Origin: DATKMG01 sp035541995
GTDB taxonomy: Bacteria > Acidobacteriota > Terriglobia > Versatilivoradales > Versatilivoraceae
DNA: 27,697 nt
NCBI GenBank assembly: GCA_035541995.1
Contig: DATKMG010000374.1
Coordinates: 1 to 27,697, forward strand
Direction of reading: 5' to 3'
Made by a program: the position numbers and the translations under genes. The notes beneath the pieces are model-generated. The model was given only the letters and a program-made list of their open reading frames with translations, was not told where the DNA came from and made no database searches. This document shows, one piece after another, positions 15,769-24,032 of the stretch; the first letter of the stretch is position 1, and the number at the start of each line of letters is the position of its first letter.

Positions 15769-16683
15769 ATGGAAAGGGCTGCGACGTTCATGATGAATCG
15801 ACGGCAGTGGCAGTCCGTCACCGAAACTGCAATCGAATTGCTGATCCGGCTATGTGGCATCAGCGCCATCCTGTTTGTCTTTGGGATTTTCTTCTTTGTG
15901 TTTCGCGAAGGTGCCGGGTTTCTCTTTCACGGCTTCAATTTCCGGGAGTTCCTCTTCAGTTCCGAATGGTACCCGACTTCCCAGAGCCACGTTCGCTACG
16001 GCGTGTTGGCGCTGATCGCGGGCACGGCAAGCGTGACTGCGCTGGCCATGTTGCTTGCGGTGCCCTTCGGGGTCGGCGCGGCAATTTTCATCTCTGAATT
16101 CTGCGGGCCGAAGGTCAGGGAAACGCTGAAAATCATCATCGAAATGCTGGCGGCCATTCCGTCTGTGGTCTGGGGATTCATCGGTTTGACTGTAATGAAT
16201 CCGCTGATCATCAGGCTTTTCGGTGCACCGATTGGTTTGAATGTATTGAACGGTGGCCTGATTCTCGCGCTGATGAGTGTGCCCATCGTTGTATCCATTG
16301 GCGAAGATGCGTTGAAGGCGGTCCCCGACTCGTACCGGGAGGCGGCACTGGCACTGGGGGTGACGCGATGGCAACTGGTCTATCGCGTCCTGCTGCCGGC
16401 GGCCAAGAATGGCCTGTTGGCGGCAGTGCTGCTCGGTGTAGGCCGGGCTGCAGGCGAGACGATGGCGGTCCTAATGGCCACGGGACACGCGGTGAGAATT
16501 CCTACTAGCTTGATGGACTCGGTGCGGACGTTGACCGCTACGATTGCCGCCGAACTGGGCGAAGCCCCGATGCACTCACAGCATTATCAAGTGTTATTCA
16601 TTATTGGCATCCTATTGTTCTTAATCACGTTCGTCATCAACCTGACCGCTGACCTTGTCGTTCGCGGGGTTCGAGTCAAATGA
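15769..16683 (+). CDS. pstC: Phosphate ABC transporter permease PstC
   Basis: This inner-membrane permease subunit is about 304 residues if it starts at the ATG at 15769, 5 nt after the pstS stop. Tandem ATGs at 15790/15793 are alternatives, with AAGGG at 15772-15776. The frame is open further upstream, but that part overlaps pstS and looks spurious. There are about six transmembrane helices: an N-terminal one (LCGISAILFVFGIFFFVF), then a periplasmic loop, then the permease core from residue ~75. The EAA-type coupling loop reads SYREAALALGVTRWQLVYRV, followed by LPAAKNGLLAAVLLGVGRAAGETMAV, both diagnostic of PstC. It pairs with PstA to form the membrane channel. The next gene starts 29 nt downstream. 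Confidence 0.92.
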   Translation: MERAATFMMNRRQWQSVTETAIELLIRLCGISAILFVFGIFFFVFREGAGFLFHGFNFREFLFSSEWYPTSQSHVRYGVLALIAGTASVTALAMLLAVPFGVGAAIFISEFCGPKVRETLKIIIEMLAAIPSVVWGFIGLTVMNPLIIRLFGAPIGLNVLNGGLILALMSVPIVVSIGEDALKAVPDSYREAALALGVTRWQLVYRVLLPAAKNGLLAAVLLGVGRAAGETMAVLMATGHAVRIPTSLMDSVRTLTATIAAELGEAPMHSQHYQVLFIIGILLFLITFVINLTADLVVRGVRVK

Positions 16684-16712
16684 ACGATCCTTGTTGCCAG
16701 AGGTAGAGTAGG

Positions 16713-17597
16713 TTGTTTCAACCGACTTCATTGACGCGCCGCAAACAGCGGAGTGAACTCATCGCCAAGATTGTGTTTCTTCTGATGACCTTGCTGATGG
16801 TGCTTCCGCTGTTGCTGATCGTCAGTTATCTGGTCTTTCAGGCGTGGCCGATCTTGTCTCTGGACTTCCTGCTGACGGTTCCCAAGCATGGGATGCGGGC
16901 CGGCGGTATTTGGTCGCCCTTGCTGGGAACGATCTATCTGGTCGTCATCTCGCTGGCCATCGCCACGCCGATTGGTGTGCTGGCGGCAGTCTTCCTGAAC
17001 GAATATGCTCGTGAGAACTGGTTCACCCGTATTGTCAATCTCGCCGTGGTCAATCTCGCGGGAGTGCCCAGCATCGTGCATGCATTGTTTGGGCTCGGCG
17101 CGTTCGTCCTTTTTGCAGGGATCGGCCGATCTGTCCTCGCGGCCTCGCTGACGCTGGCGATTATGACGCTGCCTGTCCTGATCGCCAGCACCAAGGAAGC
17201 TTTGGCGGCCGTGCCGATGTCATTTCGCGAGGCGTGTTGGAACGTCGGCGCCACCCGCTGGCAAACCATTCGCCACATTGTCCTCCCGAACTCGATCAGT
17301 GGCATCCTCACCGGTGTGATCCTGCAAGTATCCCGGGCCGCAGGCGAGACAGCGCCGATCATGTTTACGGGTGCGGTATTCTTCAAAGCGATCAAGGAAG
17401 GCCATCTGTTTGCCTACGGTCTGTTCGACCAGTGCATGGCGCTGTCGATGCATCTCTTCACGATATCCACGCAGGTGCCCGATGTGCCTCATGCGTTGCC
17501 GTATGGTACGGCAGTCGTGCTGCTCGGCACCGTGCTCTTGGTGAATGCCCTGGCGATCATTGTGCGTGTTCGCCTGCGTTCACGGAGGAAATGGTGA
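16713..17597 (+). CDS. pstA: Phosphate ABC transporter permease PstA
   Basis: This 294-residue inner-membrane permease starts at TTG 16713, with AGAGG ~9 nt upstream; no ATG fits better. An N-terminal helix (IVFLLMTLLMVLPLLLIVSYLVF) precedes the permease core. GGIWSPLLGTIYLVVISLAIATPIGVLAAVFLNEYA is classic PstA. The coupling loop is SFREACWNVGATRWQTIRHI, followed by LPNSISGILTGVILQVSRAAGETAPIMFTG, matching PstA closely. The C-terminus is basic and cytoplasmic. The stop codon TGA at 17595-17597 overlaps the pstB1 ATG (TGATG), indicating translational coupling. Nothing in the permeases hints at loss of function, which matters for interpreting the unusual ATPase pair downstream. Confidence 0.92.
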   Translation: MFQPTSLTRRKQRSELIAKIVFLLMTLLMVLPLLLIVSYLVFQAWPILSLDFLLTVPKHGMRAGGIWSPLLGTIYLVVISLAIATPIGVLAAVFLNEYARENWFTRIVNLAVVNLAGVPSIVHALFGLGAFVLFAGIGRSVLAASLTLAIMTLPVLIASTKEALAAVPMSFREACWNVGATRWQTIRHIVLPNSISGILTGVILQVSRAAGETAPIMFTGAVFFKAIKEGHLFAYGLFDQCMALSMHLFTISTQVPDVPHALPYGTAVVLLGTVLLVNALAIIVRVRLRSRRKW

Positions 17598-18355
17598 TGT
17601 CCGGTTCAATGGTTGAGATTGCCGGCTTGCGGGTCCGGTACGGACACCGCGAGGCTCTGAGGGGCATCAGCCTTGAAATACGGCGCAACGAGATCCTGGG
17701 CATCATCGGCCCTAGTCAGTCAGGAAAGACCACGCTGTTGAGGACCATTAATCGCACCATCGAAAACGTGTCGGGCGCCGTCTTCACTGGCATCGTTAAA
17801 GTCGATGGCGAAGACATACGCCAGATGGGAGACGTCTACGCCCTCCGGCGGAAGGTCGGCATGGTGGCCCCGCTACCCGTGGGCCTGCCACTTTCGATCT
17901 TTGATAATGTCGCCTTCGCCCCGCGCATGGCCGGCGTTCGTGACCGCCGCAAACTGCAGGATCGCGTCGAGCACTGCCTGCGGCAGGCCGCACTCTGGGA
18001 TGAAGTCAAGGACCGGCTCTCCAGCCTAGGCACTCGACTGTCCGGTGGTCAGCAGCAGCGATTGACCATCGCCCGCGCCTTGTCGCATGATCCTGAGATA
18101 CTCTGCCTCGACGAGTTCTCCATCGCCATAGACCCCGTCACCACGATGCGCATCGAGGACGTACTGAAGGGACTTCGCTCCCAGATGACAATCATCCTCG
18201 TGACCAACTTGGTCCAACAGGCGCGCCGACTCGCCGATCGCACTGCCTTCCTGCTCAATGGCGAAGTCGTGGAAGTAGACCGCACCGAGGTGATCTTTTC
18301 AGACAGTCCGGCCAACCGGAAAACCTACGAGTATGTCAATGGGATTTTCGGATGA
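17597..18355 (+). CDS. pstB1: PstB-type ATPase 1, degenerate Q-, D- and H-loops, intact signature
   Basis: This 252-residue ATP-binding subunit starts at ATG 17597, 8 nt after GGAGG (17584-17588) and overlapping the pstA stop. Walker A is GPSQSGKTT (38-46). The Q-loop, normally VFQ+PNPFP, reads V90-A-P92-L-P-V-G, so the Gln is Pro. The signature LSGGQ (148-152) is perfect. Walker B is ILCLDE (168-173) with the catalytic Glu kept, but followed by Phe instead of Pro. The D-loop SALD is IAID (176-179). The switch His of VTHNM is N204 (VTNLV). The subunit should bind ATP, but its own hydrolytic face looks impaired, while it can lend LSGGQ to a partner. The pstB2 gene starts on the ATGA overlap at its end, so both are made together. 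Confidence 0.9.
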   Translation: MSGSMVEIAGLRVRYGHREALRGISLEIRRNEILGIIGPSQSGKTTLLRTINRTIENVSGAVFTGIVKVDGEDIRQMGDVYALRRKVGMVAPLPVGLPLSIFDNVAFAPRMAGVRDRRKLQDRVEHCLRQAALWDEVKDRLSSLGTRLSGGQQQRLTIARALSHDPEILCLDEFSIAIDPVTTMRIEDVLKGLRSQMTIILVTNLVQQARRLADRTAFLLNGEVVEVDRTEVIFSDSPANRKTYEYVNGIFG

Positions 18356-19134
18356 GTACCACAACGCCCCCACTCTTCAGCATAGAGACCAAAGACCTCA
18401 ATCTCTGGTATGGCAGCTTCCAGGCCCTGAAGAACATCAATATGAACATCCGCCAGGGCCAGATCACGGCGGTGATCGGGCCATCGGGCTGTGGCAAGAC
18501 AACCCTGCTCCGTTGCTTCAACCGCATCAACGAGCGCTACGGATATGTCACCACCAGCGGCGAAATTAGGGTCCTGGGGCAAAATATCTACGCCCCGGAC
18601 ATTTCGCTCATCGAACTGCGCAAAGCGGTTGGCATGGTGTTCCAGCGGCCCAATCCGCTCCCCATCTCCGTCTACGAAAACATTGTCTTCGGCCTGCGCA
18701 TCCATAGTGCGCACGGCACATTGAAAAAGTCGGAGTTGGACGATGCGGTGGAAAAGGCTCTGTCCGAGGTGTCGCTCTGGGATGACTTGAAAGACCGGCT
18801 GCATACTCGCGCCACAACTCTACAACTGGAGCAGCAGCAGAAACTCTGCGTCGCCCGACTCCTTCCACTAAAACCCCAAGTCATCCTAATGGATGAACCG
18901 TGCTCCGCCCTGGACAGCGCCGCCACGCTGGGTATTGAGGAGTTGATGGTCACCCTCGCCGGTCGTTACACCATCCTTATCGTGACTCACAACATGGCAC
19001 AGGCCCGTCGAATCAGTCAGGAATGTGCATTCATGCTGCTTGGCGAGGTCATCGAACACGCCCGAACAGAGGCCCTCTTCCTTACGCCCAAGAACTCCCA
19101 CACTGCCGATTATATCGAAGGCCGGTACGGTTAA
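18352..19134 (+). CDS. pstB2: PstB-type ATPase 2, canonical catalytic motifs, degenerate signature
   Basis: This 260-residue ATP-binding subunit has its ATG overlapping the pstB1 stop (ATGA). Walker A is GPSGCGKTT (43-51). The Q-loop is normal (MVFQRPNPLP, Q98). Walker B is VILMDEP with E182, the D-loop is SALD (185-188) and the switch His is H213 in VTHNM. The ABC signature, LSGGQQQRLCIARAL in ordinary PstB, reads LQLEQQQKLCVARLL (L157-Q-L-E-Q161), so both glycines and the serine are lost while flanking residues stay aligned in frame. A homodimer would have no proper signature at either site. Paired with PstB1, it would form one consensus site (its own Walker/H-loop face with PstB1's LSGGQ). 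It is the last gene of the operon; a 13-bp hairpin follows at 19182-19217. Confidence 0.9.
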   Translation: MSTTTPPLFSIETKDLNLWYGSFQALKNINMNIRQGQITAVIGPSGCGKTTLLRCFNRINERYGYVTTSGEIRVLGQNIYAPDISLIELRKAVGMVFQRPNPLPISVYENIVFGLRIHSAHGTLKKSELDDAVEKALSEVSLWDDLKDRLHTRATTLQLEQQQKLCVARLLPLKPQVILMDEPCSALDSAATLGIEELMVTLAGRYTILIVTHNMAQARRISQECAFMLLGEVIEHARTEALFLTPKNSHTADYIEGRYG

Positions 19135-19181
19135 TACAGGACACCCGTGAGGTTTGTGACCGGGAGCGTAGTTCAGCCGAT

Positions 19182-19217
19182 TCTCCTCCCTCTGCAGTAG
19201 AAGTCAGAGGGAGGAGA
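19182..19217. terminator. Perfect 13-bp hairpin between convergent genes
   Basis: TCTCCTCCCTCTG at 19182-19194 pairs perfectly with CAGAGGGAGGAGA at 19205-19217 across a 10-nt loop. It sits between the converging ends of pstB2 and the minus-strand phosphoesterase gene, the expected place for a bidirectional terminator. Neither side is followed by a clean T-run, so it may instead work with Rho or as a 3'-end stabiliser. Confidence 0.55.
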
Positions 19218-19240
19218 TACTTCAAGGTCAAAGTCTTTCT

Positions 19241-22200
19241 TTAGCCGTCGATGTCCCGTGGTGCAGCGGTGTTCACTAATCTCAAAGCAGACTTGTAGAG
19301 ATCCGCCTGAGCCCGTTTGTAAGCAGAGGTCTTGAGGCCTCGTTCTTTTTCGGCCTGTTGATGGAGTTCGTCAGCTCTCATGGACAGCCTCAGGAGGGCC
19401 CCCAGGCGGAAGCTGTCCCGGTCCGGCCCGGAAGTGTCCAGTTTGCTCACCAGAGACCAGATATGCTTACCCTCTTTCGAAGGGGAGTAAGCGACCTGGG
19501 TGGTGACGACCACATCCTTTGCCGCGATCCCGTTGTAACCGGCCTGGAACAGGTCGCGCAAATCGGTGGCAAACAGGTCACCCAGATTGTTCGGGGGCAA
19601 TCCCAGCAATAGCTCTTCAGTCTTCACGACCGAAGCCGTCGAGTAGTGCCGCTTGCCAACGTATCCGGGTTTGGCGAAAGGACTAACGACGATGAGCGGG
19701 GTGCGATGCGGATGGATATGGTCCAGAGAAGACTGGGCGTCGTCGTACGTGATGAAGATCGCGCTTCCTGTTCCCGTTTGAGGATCATAATAAACCGGGC
19801 TTTCCATGATGTGCTTGACCACCATCCCCAGCCCCACATCCCCATCGGCAATCTGCTGCACGCCGGATGCAGTCACCACAGACCCACTATTGGGGGCCTG
19901 GACCCCTCCGGTGTGATCGTTGGGCTGATAGATATAGAGGAAGCGGGGAAGCGTTCCCCCGGCTACCATCCGGTCAAAGTCGGAGATGAATTCGAGGGCA
20001 CGTCGCTGGTCGGAAATGTTGAAATTGTAACCCGGGTAATTGCGGTCCAGGCGCGGCTCGCCGTTGAAGTTCTTCCCACCCAGAACAGCAAGGATGGGTA
20101 GTTTGAGAAAGTAGGTTTGGCCCAGCCCCTGAACCTGTGAGGTGACATCTCCCGAGTTGATCAGGGGATTGGTCACTGTAAAATTGTCCCCCTGTAACTG
20201 GGGATAGCCGACCAGTCCACTCAAAGGATCGTTGAGTGTCGTCGGTGTGCTGGTGCCTGTGTCGGTGCCCTCAATTCGAACCATGGCGCCATAATCCTTG
20301 AAGCTCACTCCGTTGCGGGCTGCGTTGTTGAAGATATAGCCGCTTTCCGGGTAATCCTCCGGCTCAAAGTTCTTATTGACCAGCAGTCCGCGCCCGCTCT
20401 TCACGAGCAGTGTCTTTTGAGTATAATCCGACGATGTGCCTGAGGCGCAGAATTGATGGCCAGCGTCACTCTCTTCCGAATCGGAGAAATAATTCACGGC
20501 CGTGGCGAAGGCCATGGCCAGTCGTTGCGTGTTAACAGAAACACCCGTATACTGCCCGTTGTTGTAGGTACTCCCATCTCGTTTATTGAATGTCTGGCTG
20601 GCAAAGGGACCAAAATGACTGCCCTGGTTTCCCAGCATGGAATCAAAAGTCTTGTTTTCATGCAGGATGAAAAAGACGTGTTTGATCTTTCGTGAAGGTT
20701 CTCGGCCAACAGGCACCACGCTGGTATCAACCGGCATGTGGAAAGCAAAGTTGTTCTTCAACACGCTTAAGTTATCGACGTGGGTGTTCTGCAAATCGAC
20801 TTGTTGTACGGTGCCGAAGATGAAGTTGGAATCGACAGTCGGGTCGGAAGCCAGGCCTGTGGGGGGGGCGTTCCCCTGGGCCGTGTTGGTCTGGGGGTTA
20901 ATGTCCTCGCCTATGCCCTTTGCATTCGTGACATAAAGATATCTGCCGTCACTGCTGAGGGCCAGAGCGGTCGGATACCACCCGGTCGGGATGCGCCCTA
21001 CCAGGCGAGGCGACAGCGGGTTTGAAATACTCAGAATTGCCACCGAGTTGATCCCTGCCTCGGCCACGTAAAGATACTTCTGGTCCGGCGATACCGCCAG
21101 GGCGTTCGGATAGCCGCCGCTCAAATTAGTTGGTGAAAGGGGGACATCCGGCATGCGGCTGATCTCAATATGTTGACCCTTACGGGACAGGAGGAGAACT
21201 CCCAAACTGTCGCTGTTGGTCTTAGTTACGTAGACCACCTCCTGGCCGAATTGGCCGCTCACAGTTGTTATGGCCGAAGGATGTGTGTCTCCAACCTTGT
21301 AAAGTTGGTCCAAAGGGTGTCCCTCATAGAATGCACCCTGCGGCGAGAGTTGCGTAGCATCACCTTGGGGAGCCGACAACACAGAAATGGAAGAGGATTT
21401 CGGGTTAGATCCAGTCTTGCTTTGGACGGGGACATAGAATCCATCCGGCTGGTTGTCAGCCGCCGCTCCAACAGCCGTGAGAGTCCCGTCAGCGGCGTAA
21501 GTGGGATTGAGGAACTTGTATTCGGTAATTCCCCAGTTCGATACAAACGCCACATCTCCCTTTTGGCTGAGCGCTACTCCGTAAGGGAAGGCCCCCACAG
21601 GAACCTGCCGCACCACCGCATGAGTGGACGTGTTGATCACAGCCACGCTGTTATCTCCATTGCAGGCCACGTAAAGGAATTTCCGGTCCGGGCTGAGCGC
21701 CGACCCTGCCGGAAAGGTGATCTTGGCGCCATTCACGCGATCAAAGCCCGAGGGAACGGGAGGCTTATTGCCGCTGTTATCTGCGGTGTTTAGAGCCGCC
21801 GCCGGGGTATAGTTGGAAACATAGCCGCTGGTGGCGGGAGTGATCGGGGCAATCGGGATGCTCCCCGTTTGTGAAATGGTACCATCAGATGCTACGGTAA
21901 AGAGTTTTACATTGTTGTTGGGTCCACCCGATGCCCAAATCGTATAAGAGTTGTCCGGATTGGGGCCAGTCGCTTGCAAGCCAATGTAGAACGTGCCGGC
22001 CACGTTAATTTGCGATACGACCTTCGCCGTTGAGGTATTGACGACGGACAAGGAATACCCGCCCTTGTTGACAGTACTTTGATAAGAGGGGAACCCTGCT
22101 TCTCGCTCGTCATCGTTGCTGGTGATCAGGAACTTATCATCTGGAGTCAGCACCGCTCCCAGCGGGTTCATCCCGATCTGAATGCTCACTCCGGCCGGCT

Positions 22201-22492
22201 TGACAATCCGGCCATTGGGAAGTACTCCGCTAAAGTAATCCCCGAATTTATCGGGCCCGGCGAAAAGTTCTGCATCCGAGTAGGCGCCGTTTGCGACTGA
22301 TTCAGAGCTGCCAAATACAGGAGCCGTGATGGCACCCCATTTGGCAGCAACGATCGGATCAGCGAGGTCCGCCCACTGCGATTGGTCGGCCCAGGTCGAA
22401 ACAGCCGCAGCCAAAAGAACCAGGCCAACTGGAACCAGGAGCAATGAAAAGAGTACTCGTGTGCTAATGCTTCTTGTTGAGGTGATTCTCAT
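19241..22492 (-). CDS. Secreted beta-propeller/phosphoesterase fusion (YncE-like plus PF04185-like)
   Basis: This 1083-residue exported protein has a signal segment at residues ~11-36 (VLFSLLLVPVGLVLLAAAV). Residues ~60-590 form a YVTN/YncE-type propeller with repeats such as LSPDRKFLYVACNGDNSVAVINTS and VSPDQKYLYVAEAGINSVAIL. From ~600 comes a phosphoesterase of the phospholipase C/acid phosphatase AcpA superfamily: KHVFFILHENKTFDSMLG with E612-N613, then ITYDDAQSSLDHIHPHR near the C-terminus with D917, D918, H925 and H929 as likely metal ligands. It probably releases phosphate from organic esters outside the cytoplasm, next to the Pst operon. AGGAGAG lies 4 nt before the ATG. The stop of the 499-residue gene is 40 nt upstream on the same strand, so they likely form an operon. 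Exact substrate is unknown. Confidence 0.87.
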   Translation of the reverse strand: MRITSTRSISTRVLFSLLLVPVGLVLLAAAVSTWADQSQWADLADPIVAAKWGAITAPVFGSSESVANGAYSDAELFAGPDKFGDYFSGVLPNGRIVKPAGVSIQIGMNPLGAVLTPDDKFLITSNDDEREAGFPSYQSTVNKGGYSLSVVNTSTAKVVSQINVAGTFYIGLQATGPNPDNSYTIWASGGPNNNVKLFTVASDGTISQTGSIPIAPITPATSGYVSNYTPAAALNTADNSGNKPPVPSGFDRVNGAKITFPAGSALSPDRKFLYVACNGDNSVAVINTSTHAVVRQVPVGAFPYGVALSQKGDVAFVSNWGITEYKFLNPTYAADGTLTAVGAAADNQPDGFYVPVQSKTGSNPKSSSISVLSAPQGDATQLSPQGAFYEGHPLDQLYKVGDTHPSAITTVSGQFGQEVVYVTKTNSDSLGVLLLSRKGQHIEISRMPDVPLSPTNLSGGYPNALAVSPDQKYLYVAEAGINSVAILSISNPLSPRLVGRIPTGWYPTALALSSDGRYLYVTNAKGIGEDINPQTNTAQGNAPPTGLASDPTVDSNFIFGTVQQVDLQNTHVDNLSVLKNNFAFHMPVDTSVVPVGREPSRKIKHVFFILHENKTFDSMLGNQGSHFGPFASQTFNKRDGSTYNNGQYTGVSVNTQRLAMAFATAVNYFSDSEESDAGHQFCASGTSSDYTQKTLLVKSGRGLLVNKNFEPEDYPESGYIFNNAARNGVSFKDYGAMVRIEGTDTGTSTPTTLNDPLSGLVGYPQLQGDNFTVTNPLINSGDVTSQVQGLGQTYFLKLPILAVLGGKNFNGEPRLDRNYPGYNFNISDQRRALEFISDFDRMVAGGTLPRFLYIYQPNDHTGGVQAPNSGSVVTASGVQQIADGDVGLGMVVKHIMESPVYYDPQTGTGSAIFITYDDAQSSLDHIHPHRTPLIVVSPFAKPGYVGKRHYSTASVVKTEELLLGLPPNNLGDLFATDLRDLFQAGYNGIAAKDVVVTTQVAYSPSKEGKHIWSLVSKLDTSGPDRDSFRLGALLRLSMRADELHQQAEKERGLKTSAYKRAQADLYKSALRLVNTAAPRDIDG

Positions 22493-22532
22493 TATTCTCT
22501 CCTTTCAGTGAGATTCAGTTGATTAGACACTG

Positions 22533-24032
22533 CTAATTAGACACTGCGTCCGGCTTCATTTCGTTTACCGCAGGCAAGGAAATCGGGGTTCCAAATTCTT
22601 CCGAGTTTGAATCTAATGGAAGACCTGCCTCGTGCCCGGCTTTGGCGGGGGCTAAAGCGACTGATCGGTTGAAGGTCACCTCCAGTTCCGAGTACTGAGG
22701 CAATCGGACATCTTGGCCATGCTGCAATGCAATCAGGGCTACACCCACTCCCATTCCCACGTAGCGGGCGTACGTAGCGGCGGTGCCACTGGCGACAGCT
22801 TCGACGCTAAACTTGAACGTTTCCTCAACGATGTCATCCACTATCTTCCCTAGCAGCCAGGAAGTACCCACATTCAACAAGATGGCCGCTTTGCCCTGTT
22901 TGCTGGCGCTGACGGATCCTTCGGAATCGAGGGTAAGCGGGGTCGTGGCTTCTCCTTCACTTCCACTTAACGATGCGGAGATTGGCGTGCTGTAACCGGA
23001 GGGAAGAGTCATTCGGACGAAAGCGAAATGGAGTTTACCCCCTCGGTTCAGACACCGCGGAGGCACCCGCCGGGTGATCCGGCCTTCCAGGAGAGCCCCT
23101 TCTGGCAATACTCTTCCATCGTCGAGGAATATGGGCTCAACCAGCCGGGCTTGAAAAGTATCTCCATTACGATTTCCGGAGGCACTCAGCCCGCTCATGA
23201 GCATCAATCTGGCTTGCGTGCCGGCTCTGATCTTAGCCGGTTCATCAGAGTCCTCCAGGGTCCGAAACGTTGCAGATGAAATTGATGGAAAAACCGCCGG
23301 CTGTTCGAGTTTCAGGATTAAGCCTGCGTACCGGCTGTGTCCGAACGACTTTTTGGCTTGCCCCTGATCACCCGTCGACCCACCACCTCCCTCTTCTTTC
23401 TTCTTGCTTTGCCGAACCGGCGCCAAGTCGCCCGTGCTCAATATCGAAGCGTGAACCGGAGTGACTGAGCCCGAAGGGGAAATAACAGCAGCAGTGCGGA
23501 AACTCACCACATGAGCTTTTTCTTTCTGAAACAAGGATTGCACCAGTTCGTGGACGGTGCTGGGCCGAGGGCGGTGATGCTGAGACTTGTCGCGAGTGAT
23601 CTGAACCTGGTCAATCTCGAATACCAGCCGGCTCCTGGCAGGTATGACGACTTTCCCATTAGAGTACACAGGACCGGGGAAATCTGCCTCCATCCAGGAA
23701 CCGGCATGCCACTCGGCCCAATTCAGCGGGTTAGACATCGTCACTCGCAATAGCGCTCCCGGTTGTAGCGGGACCTGGAGGCTTGGGTTATTCGCTTTGC
23801 TCGGGAAAGGTTGAGCCCCGTGAACACGGTCCTCCAGCTTGGGGCGTTGGGCCTGTAATGCGCCCTGGCCGAGGCCCAGGATCACCAATCCGAAAAGAAG
23901 CACTGGCTTCACCCAACCGACGAACCTCACCTCGCCCAAAAACCTCCGCCCTTGGCGTCTGCTGCATTCGTGCTGATTCTTATTCTGCCTAGTGGGCAGC
24001 ATATTCTGAGAATTGGCAAACCCCTTGTTCAT
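22533..24032 (-). CDS. Unknown secreted protein with duplicated VirB10-like beta domain
   Basis: This is 499 residues from the ATG at 24030-24032. No good ribosome binding site is seen there, and a GTG at 23928-23930 (residue 35), just before the hydrophobic export segment (residues 42-62, ending ALQAQ), is a possible real start. I cannot name the family with confidence. Two similar regions are visible: ~91-201 (VVIPARSRLVFEI, then SPSGSVTPVHASILSTG) and ~270-360 (RVLPEGALLEGRI, then LPSGYSTPISASLSGSEG). Each has a 'viP.Gs.L.G.i' turn as in VirB10/TrbI-like beta domains. A low-complexity KKKEEGGGGSTGDQGQ linker (~210-226) joins them. The end (GQDVRLPQYSELEVTFNR) recalls the last strand of such domains. 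It is probably periplasmic or envelope-bound and co-expressed with the phosphoesterase downstream. Confidence 0.6.
   Translation of the reverse strand: MNKGFANSQNMLPTRQNKNQHECSRRQGRRFLGEVRFVGWVKPVLLFGLVILGLGQGALQAQRPKLEDRVHGAQPFPSKANNPSLQVPLQPGALLRVTMSNPLNWAEWHAGSWMEADFPGPVYSNGKVVIPARSRLVFEIDQVQITRDKSQHHRPRPSTVHELVQSLFQKEKAHVVSFRTAAVISPSGSVTPVHASILSTGDLAPVRQSKKKEEGGGGSTGDQGQAKKSFGHSRYAGLILKLEQPAVFPSISSATFRTLEDSDEPAKIRAGTQARLMLMSGLSASGNRNGDTFQARLVEPIFLDDGRVLPEGALLEGRITRRVPPRCLNRGGKLHFAFVRMTLPSGYSTPISASLSGSEGEATTPLTLDSEGSVSASKQGKAAILLNVGTSWLLGKIVDDIVEETFKFSVEAVASGTAATYARYVGMGVGVALIALQHGQDVRLPQYSELEVTFNRSVALAPAKAGHEAGLPLDSNSEEFGTPISLPAVNEMKPDAVSN

Noticed and set aside
17234..17596. Long N-terminal extension of the pstB1 frame inside pstA
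   Set aside because: It lies wholly within the conserved pstA coding region in another frame. GGAGG and the TGATG overlap fix the start at 17597.
18811..18850. Frameshift or sequencing error causing loss of LSGGQ in PstB2
   Set aside because: Residues on both sides (HTRATTL and QQQKLCVAR) align in the same frame with PstB, so the change is by substitution.
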